19,263 nucleotides of DNA from QWPT01 sp046337925 (GTDB lineage Bacteria > Planctomycetota > Phycisphaerae > Phycisphaerales > SM1A02). The translations under genes and the position numbers were made by a program. Under the pieces are notes generated by a model. The model ran no database searches and was not told where the DNA came from. It saw only the letters and a list, made by a program, of their open reading frames with translations. The DNA lies in assembly GCA_046337925.1 (NCBI GenBank), contig JBKCZS010000012.1:1-19263 (forward strand), in the 5' to 3' direction. Positions 15,088-19,263 of this stretch are shown piece by piece (the stretch's first letter is position 1; the number at the start of each line of letters is the position of its first letter).

Positions 15088-17250
15088 TTGAGCGCTGTTT
15101 CCGGATTCATCCTCATCCTGCTCGGCTTCGGGTTCCTGATCTTCATCCATGAACTCGGGCACTTCCTCGCCGCGAAGTGGGCGCGCATCCGCGCCGACGG
15201 CTTTGCGATCGGCATGGGGCCATGCCTCGTCAGCTACCGCCGCGGCGTGGGACTCGTGCCCGGCTCCGCCGATGCGGTCGTGCTTCGCAAGCATGGACGC
15301 CGGCCGATCGAGTTGCGCGACTCCGAGATGGCCGCGCTCGGCCTCGGCGAAACCGAGTATTCGCTGCGCGTCCTCCCGATCGGCGGCTATGTGCGCATGC
15401 TTGGCCAGGAAGACGGCAACCCGGCCGCCGTGAGCGACGACGCGCGCAGCTTCACGAAGGCGCCGATCTTCAGGCGCGCGGTCGTGATCCTCGCGGGAAT
15501 CGTCGCAAACCTCGCGCTCGCGATCGTCCTCTTCCTCATCGCCTTCCTCGTCGGCGTGCGCTTCCCCGCCCCGACGATCGGCGCGATCGGCGCGAATTCG
15601 CCCGCCGCGCGCGCGACCTCGCTCGACGAAGGCGTGCCGAACGGACTCCGCGCGGGCGACCGGGTCGTCTCGATCGATGGAGACGAGACGCAGACCTTCC
15701 TCGACCTTCGTCTCGCAGCCGCCATGGCGAAGCCCGACACGGCGCTCGAGGTGACCGTCGCCCGCGGCGACGCCACGCACCGCTTCAGCGTGACGCCCGA
15801 GCGTGACCGGAACATCGGCCTTCTCTCGATCGGCGTCGATACGGCGCGCAGCGCCACCGTCACCGATGTGCGCGCGTCCCGCGAGCAGGTCGCCGAGGCG
15901 ATCAAGGAGTCCGATGCCGAACTCGCGAACGCGGGCGTCGGGCCCGGAGCGACCGCGATCCGCGTCAACGGCGCGCCGGTCGGCAGCTTCGCCGATCTCG
16001 AGCAGGCCGCGCGCACTTCCGGCGGCAGGCCGATGACGGTCGTGTGGCAGCGCCCCGCGACGAAGGACTCGCCCGCCGTCGAGTTCGAGACCACCGTCGC
16101 GCTGCAGCCGCTCTTCGACCGACTCGTCACTCCCCCGGTCGACGGACGCGCCGCGGCCGAGGAGTTCGGCCTCGCCGGATTCGCGCCGCTTCCCAAGGTG
16201 GCAGAGATCGACAGGGCCAGCATGAACCGCGATGTGCTGAAGCCGGGCGATGTGTTCCTCCGCGTCGGCTCCCTGCAAGGGCCGCGCGAATCGGAACTGC
16301 GCCGGACCCTCAACGCCTCGCCGAACTCCACGATCCCGGCCCTCGTGCTGCGCGAAGGCAAGGAAGTCGCGGTTTCCGTGCGCACCGATGCCGATGGCCG
16401 CGCGGGCGTCTACCTCGGCTACGCACTCGAACTTCCGCGCCTGGCCAACAGCATCGCAGAGGTCGTCACGAATCCATCGGCTGAGGCGGCCACGCCGGCA
16501 GCGACCCGCGCCACGCCCGCAGCGGCCCGCGCCACGCCCGCAGCGGCCCGCGCCACGCCCGCAGCCGCCCTCAAGTCCATGCCGCTCGGCTGGATCGAGA
16601 CCATCGAAGGCCAGCCGATCGCCGACTTCTTCGCGTTGCGCGCCGCGCTCGCCGCCGCCGCCAACACGCACGCGGGCGACGCGCCGCTCGCGCTCCGGGT
16701 CACCATGCGCGATCCATCGCCCGACGCGGCGCCTACCGAGATGCAGATGACGCTCGGCGCGGAGGATCTCGCAGCGCTGCGCAGCCTCGGATACGCCTTC
16801 CCGCTCTCGAGCGCGATCTTCGATCCGAACTTCACCGTGCTCTCGGCCAACGGCAATCCGCTCAAGGCGATCGCGATGGGCTTCCGCCAGACGCTGCTCA
16901 TGGTCGAGCAGGTGTTCCTCACGCTCGACCGTGTCGGCCGCGGTTCGGTCGGAGTCGAGCAGCTGCAGGGCCCGGTCGGCATCCTGCACACCGGCACGCA
17001 GGTCGCGGACGAGGGCTTCATGTATGTCCTGTTCTTCCTCGCGCTCATCAGCGTGAATCTCGCGGTCGTCAACGCGCTTCCGATTCCGATCGCGGACGGC
17101 GGGCTGTTCATGTTCCTGATGTACGAGAAGATCCGCGGCAAGCCGCCGTCGATCGGATTCCAGAACGCGGCGGCCCTCGCCGGAATCGCGCTGGTCGCCG
17201 GCATCTTCCTGCTGACTTTCTACAACGATCTCATGCGGCTCTTCGCCTGA
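15088..17250 (+). CDS. rseP: RseP-like site-2 intramembrane zinc metalloprotease (M50), enlarged
   Basis: 720 residues against roughly 450 in the E. coli protein. Site-2 proteases cut membrane-spanning anti-sigma factors and signal-peptide remnants inside the membrane. The first helix carries the zinc motif FIHELGHFLAAKWAR (His21, Glu22, His25), followed by YSLRVLPIGGYVRMLGQEDG and a second helix (about 131-150). A long PDZ-bearing extracytoplasmic region follows, with GLRAGDRVVSIDGDETQTFL and at least one further PDZ-like unit. The C-terminal helices contain NLAVVNALPIPIADGGLFMF, where Asp670 is the third zinc ligand; the usual LDG reads ADG. A four-copy ATPAAAR repeat (468-494) sits in the soluble part. 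The TTG start at 15088 is used because no ATG or GTG precedes the first helix in frame; the ribosome site is weak. It is likely co-transcribed with dxr. It is a plausible processor of the RskA-like protein at 747-1652 (inference). Confidence 0.94.
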   Translation: MSAVSGFILILLGFGFLIFIHELGHFLAAKWARIRADGFAIGMGPCLVSYRRGVGLVPGSADAVVLRKHGRRPIELRDSEMAALGLGETEYSLRVLPIGGYVRMLGQEDGNPAAVSDDARSFTKAPIFRRAVVILAGIVANLALAIVLFLIAFLVGVRFPAPTIGAIGANSPAARATSLDEGVPNGLRAGDRVVSIDGDETQTFLDLRLAAAMAKPDTALEVTVARGDATHRFSVTPERDRNIGLLSIGVDTARSATVTDVRASREQVAEAIKESDAELANAGVGPGATAIRVNGAPVGSFADLEQAARTSGGRPMTVVWQRPATKDSPAVEFETTVALQPLFDRLVTPPVDGRAAAEEFGLAGFAPLPKVAEIDRASMNRDVLKPGDVFLRVGSLQGPRESELRRTLNASPNSTIPALVLREGKEVAVSVRTDADGRAGVYLGYALELPRLANSIAEVVTNPSAEAATPAATRATPAAARATPAAARATPAAALKSMPLGWIETIEGQPIADFFALRAALAAAANTHAGDAPLALRVTMRDPSPDAAPTEMQMTLGAEDLAALRSLGYAFPLSSAIFDPNFTVLSANGNPLKAIAMGFRQTLLMVEQVFLTLDRVGRGSVGVEQLQGPVGILHTGTQVADEGFMYVLFFLALISVNLAVVNALPIPIADGGLFMFLMYEKIRGKPPSIGFQNAAALAGIALVAGIFLLTFYNDLMRLFA
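16489..16569 (+). repeat. 21-bp tandem repeats in rseP, nearly four copies
   Basis: Units start at 16489, 16510, 16531 and 16552 (the last is 18 bp). Copies two and three are identical and encode ATPAAAR; copy one has ATPAATR. The array is in frame and lies in the extracytoplasmic region between PDZ-like segments. Confidence 0.93.
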
Positions 17251-17299
17251 GTCCATCGACCTGCGAATCGGGACGCGGCGCGCGCGCGAACGGCTGCAC

Positions 17300-18004
17300 A
17301 TGAGCGATCACCCAGTCTCCATCGTCACCGGCGCCGGCAGCGGCATCGGCGCGGCCTGTGCCCGCATGCTCGCGGCGCGCGGCCACGCCGTCGTCCTCGT
17401 CGGCCGCACCGAGTCGAAGCTCGACGCCGTGCGCGCGACCCTCGCCGAGCCGACCCGCCACCTCGTCATGGCGGCCGACATCGCCGACAGCGGCCTTGCG
17501 CAGGAAGTCGTCGACAAGACGATCGAGGCGTTCGGCCGACTCGACACGCTCGTCCTCGCCGCAGGCGTCGCGCCGCTCGCGCCGATCGACCGGACGACCG
17601 AAGAGGTCCTCGAGGAGGCCTTCTTCATCAACACCTTCGGCCCGGCGAACCTCATCGTCCGCGCGTGGCCGCAGTTCAAGAAGCAGCGCTCGGGCCGAGT
17701 CGCGATCGTGTCGACGATCGGCACGAGCGATCCGTTCCCCGGCTTCTTCGCCTACGCGGCGAGCAAGTCCGCGGTCGACAGCTTCGCGCGCTCGATCAAG
17801 GCCGAAGGCAAGGCGATCGGCGTGAAGGGTTTCGCGATCAATCCAGGCGCGGTCGAGACACCGCTCCTGCGCAAGAACTTCCCCGAGAGCGTGATTCCGC
17901 GGGCACGCGCGATGACGCCCGAGCATGTCGCGGAGATCGTCGTCGCGTGTGCGTGCGGCGAGCGCGACGAGGACAACGGCAAGGCGATCGCGGTGGTGGC
18001 CTGA
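17300..18004 (+). CDS. Short-chain dehydrogenase/reductase (SDR) family oxidoreductase
   Basis: 234 residues, a compact classical SDR. The NAD(P)-binding fold shows IVTGAGSGIGAACARML (TGxxxGIG at 10-17), followed by VVLVGRTESKLD; the Arg after strand 2 suggests NADP preference. The catalytic set is Ser138 (IVSTIG), Tyr152 and Lys156 (FAYAASKSAVDSFARSIKAE), with Asn111 (FINTFGP). The NNAG motif reads LAAG (86-89). The helix after strand 6 begins INPGAVETPLLRKNFP, the usual PG-VxT. The substrate cannot be predicted. The start ATG 17300 is 49 bp after rseP, with no clear Shine-Dalgarno, so co-transcription with rseP is possible. The gene converges on smpB, and a dispersed 37-bp element and a stem AGCGAG...CTCGCT (18004-18040) follow its stop. 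Confidence 0.94.
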   Translation: MSDHPVSIVTGAGSGIGAACARMLAARGHAVVLVGRTESKLDAVRATLAEPTRHLVMAADIADSGLAQEVVDKTIEAFGRLDTLVLAAGVAPLAPIDRTTEEVLEEAFFINTFGPANLIVRAWPQFKKQRSGRVAIVSTIGTSDPFPGFFAYAASKSAVDSFARSIKAEGKAIGVKGFAINPGAVETPLLRKNFPESVIPRARAMTPEHVAEIVVACACGERDEDNGKAIAVVA

Positions 18005-18040
18005 GCGAGGCTTAAGCGCTCGCCGCTGCGGCGGCTCGCT
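18004..18040 (+). terminator. Possible hairpin terminator after the SDR gene
   Basis: The outer arms are AGCGAG (18004-18009) and CTCGCT (18035-18040), with an inner GC-rich stem CGCC...GGCG, followed by TTGG. It overlaps the dispersed element copy B. There is no T-run, so the call is tentative. Confidence 0.4.
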
Positions 18041-18049
18041 TTGGTGTTG
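18013..18049 (+). repeat. Dispersed 37-bp gene-end element, copy B
   Basis: It matches 31 of 37 positions of the stretch starting at the dnaK stop codon (7961-7997), in the same orientation relative to the gene it follows. It begins 9 bp after the SDR stop codon. Confidence 0.65.
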
Positions 18050-18099
18050 CGCACGGTGTTGGAAGGCTTGACGATCGGATGCGCTCGGCTCTATCTGAC

Positions 18100-18213
18100 G
18101 GAGCCGAGGTCTTGCTGCGGAGCCGAGGTCTTGCTGCGGAGCCGAGGTCTTGCTGCGGAGCCGAGGTCTTGCTGCGGAGCCTAGGTCTTGCTGCGGAGCC
18201 TAGGTCTTGCGGC
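18100..18213. repeat. Six 19-bp tandem repeats running into the 3' end of smpB
   Basis: Units start at 18100, 18119, 18138, 18157, 18176 and 18195. The first four are identical (GGAGCCGAGGTCTTGCTGC). The fifth changes CCGAGG to CCTAGG; the sixth has the same change plus one more (GCGGC for GCTGC). The sixth unit contains the last codons and TAG stop of smpB on the minus strand. The array lies in the convergent space between the SDR gene and smpB. Confidence 0.97.
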
Positions 18214-18697
18214 GGACAGCGCGGTCCATGTCGCGCTTGTCCTCGCGCTTCGCGATGTCCTGGCGCTTGTCGTGCTGCTTCTTGCCAAGACCGATGCCGA
18301 TCAGCAGCTTCGCGCGGCCCTTCACCCAGTAGATCTTGAGCGGCACGAGCGTCGCGCCCTTCGCCTTCGCCTCGGTCGCGAACTTCACGATCTCGCGCGC
18401 ATGCGCGAGCAGGCGCCGCTGCCGAATCGGATCATGCTGCCGGCTCGCGCCTGCAGGCGGATACTCGGCGATCGTGACATTCATCAGCGTGAGCTGCGGT
18501 GGCTCGATCTGCGCGAGCACCCAGCCTTCGCCGAGACTCGCCTGTCCTTGACGGAGGCTCTTGACCTCGGTGCCCACAAGCTTGAGCCCGCACTCGAGCG
18601 TGTCGCTGATGGCGTAGTCGAACCGAGACTTGCGATTCTCGATCACCGGCTCGCGTGCCTCGCCTCCGTCAGACTGATGCTTCTTGCGATCGCCCAT
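18200..18697 (-). CDS. smpB: SsrA-binding protein SmpB
   Basis: 165 residues. SmpB binds tmRNA and brings it to stalled ribosomes for trans-translation. The OB-fold core is clear: IENRKSRFDYAISDTLECGL, LVGTEVKSLRQGQASLGEGW, LMNVTIAEY, then HDPIRQRRLLAHAREI, LVPLKIYWVKGRAKLLIGIG and GKKQHDKRQDIAKREDKRDM. The basic C-terminal tail that probes the empty mRNA channel ends DRAVRRKT. ATG 18697 is chosen because family N-termini are short; the open frame upstream (to 18880) looks non-coding. No Shine-Dalgarno is visible. The stop codon lies within the last unit of a 19-bp repeat array. No tmRNA gene is recognisable in the window. Confidence 0.97.
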   Translation of the reverse strand: MGDRKKHQSDGGEAREPVIENRKSRFDYAISDTLECGLKLVGTEVKSLRQGQASLGEGWVLAQIEPPQLTLMNVTIAEYPPAGASRQHDPIRQRRLLAHAREIVKFATEAKAKGATLVPLKIYWVKGRAKLLIGIGLGKKQHDKRQDIAKREDKRDMDRAVRRKT

Positions 18698-18999
18698 GCG
18701 TGTGTGGTGCGTTGGAAACGCAACCCGAAGTTCCGCAGGGTAGCGCGTCACCAACGCTCGGACTTCAAGCGGGTTCGAGGTCACAGTTCTCGGACGATTT
18801 GACAGGCCCAAGGTCCGAAGAAGCCGCGATATCGCCTCATCTATGGGCTCTGCTGCACCCGAATCGGCCAATCCCTGCAAGATTACATCGAGTCACTGCG
18901 ACCTGTTTGCGGGACAACGCTTGCGTGGCGCATCGCCACCTCAGCGCTTTCCCCGGCTGGGTTGCAGCCAATGTGTTCGGCGAATCTGAGAGGTACAAG
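18698..18999. promoter_or_regulatory. 302-bp divergent region between smpB (-) and the secreted protein gene (+)
   Basis: No gene is recognised. By eye the region is less GC-rich than its surroundings. It contains a hairpin GCGTT-gga-AACGC near the smpB start, a plus-strand TTGACA (18799-18804) with no good -10 at the right distance, a palindrome GCGATATCGC (18826-18835), and a perfect hairpin GTGGCG-cat-CGCCAC (18925-18939) about 60 nt before the next start. GGTTCGAGGTCAC near 18772 recalls a tRNA T-arm, but no tRNA can be folded around it. Confidence 0.35.
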
Positions 19000-19263
19000 A
19001 TGCGCGTCTCGAGAAAGATGGCTTTGCCAAAGGCTCTCGCTGTTGCGTGTGCGATGGTGGTTCCACCGATCGCCTTCGCCACGGATATCGAACGCGCCAC
19101 TGCGGGTCAGATCCCGAGCCCGATCTCCGCGCGCGTCGACTTCCTCGCCGCGAACCCGGGCGCAGGCATCTACGACGACGAGCCCGTCCGCGGCGGACGC
19201 GTCTCCCGCGTCTACGGCGCCGCCTTCTCGAACGGCGTCAACCCCGTCGACAGCGCGGAGCGA
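19000..19263 (+). CDS. Secreted protein of unknown function, N-terminal part (cut by window end)
   Basis: 88 codons are visible with no stop before the window end. The start ATG 19000 has a Shine-Dalgarno AGAGG 6 nt upstream. The N-terminus is a typical Sec signal peptide: basic MRVSRKMALPK, hydrophobic ALAVACAMVVPPIAF, and a probable cut after AFA (residue 27), giving TDIERATAG. The mature part includes FLAANPGAGIYDDEPVRGGR then VSRVYGAAFSNGVNPVDSAER. The RVYGAAF...DSAE pattern faintly recalls the propeptide-like (FTP) start of secreted fungalysin-type metallopeptidases, but too little is present to say so. Confidence 0.8.
   Translation, partial: MRVSRKMALPKALAVACAMVVPPIAFATDIERATAGQIPSPISARVDFLAANPGAGIYDDEPVRGGRVSRVYGAAFSNGVNPVDSAER

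Noticed and set aside
14950..17301. Minus-strand open frame of 783 codons antisense to rseP
   Set aside because: It is the composition shadow of rseP; no recognisable domain, and it includes a mirrored version of the rseP repeat.
18079..18339. Plus-strand open frame through the 19-bp repeats
   Set aside because: It exists only because the repeat lacks stops in that frame and continues antisense to smpB; no start signal or domain.
18765..18790. GGTTCGAGGTCAC resembling a tRNA T-arm or the 3' part of a tmRNA near smpB
   Set aside because: No acceptor stem, anticodon arm or tmRNA 5' end (GGGG...TTCGAC) can be placed around it on either strand.
18799..18804. Perfect TTGACA -35 hexamer upstream of the last gene
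   Set aside because: The bases 16-18 nt downstream (around 18821-18828) do not resemble a -10 box; GATATC lies too far away.

Overview
The window is a GC-rich chromosomal segment from a bacterium. It is most likely a planctomycete, possibly of the class Phycisphaerae. That placement is inference from three things: a prepilin-like protein with the planctomycete-style FTILELLVVIS start, a SigK/RskA-like sigma/anti-sigma pair, and an RNase E/G with a long charged tail. No rRNA or tRNA gene is visible to anchor it. Third codon positions are so GC-rich that long antisense open frames shadow almost every gene; I treat these as artefacts.

Left part (1-5779): the C-terminal piece of an ABC-F ATPase (+) is cut by the window edge. 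It converges on a minus-strand regulatory pair, an ECF sigma factor (1923-2513) followed by its probable membrane anti-sigma factor (747-1652). Divergent from the sigma gene is a type IV pilin-like/pseudopilin protein (2758-3672). Converging on that is a minus-strand two-gene unit, an inositol-monophosphatase-family (HAL2-like) phosphatase (4766-5779) and then a membrane-anchored endonuclease/exonuclease/phosphatase-fold protein (3704-4729).

Centre (6053-13788): three plus-strand housekeeping genes. These are dnaK with a possible sigma-54 promoter and a strong hairpin after it, PTS enzyme I (ptsI), a 510-bp structured leader, and a 1131-residue RNase E/G. The RNase E/G has the normal catalytic core plus a long charged tail, and an IF2_N-type domain is embedded in that tail.

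Right part (13843-19263): dxr (MEP isoprenoid pathway) and an enlarged rseP (site-2 protease) lie in tandem, as in many bacteria, followed by an SDR oxidoreductase. The minus-strand smpB (trans-translation) converges on the SDR gene. Between them is a six-unit 19-bp tandem array that appears to be copied from the 3' end of smpB. The window ends in the start of a secreted protein.

Together the genes cover envelope/stress signalling (ECF sigma, anti-sigma, RseP, DnaK), RNA quality control (RNase E/G, SmpB) and core metabolism (Dxr, EI). The segment is not a mobile island: I see no integrase, transposase, CRISPR array or phage gene. The most unusual features are the RNase E/G plus IF2_N architecture, the smpB-derived array, the repeated expansion of short in-frame repeats inside proteins, the dnaK sigma-54-like site, and a 37-bp dispersed element at two gene ends.
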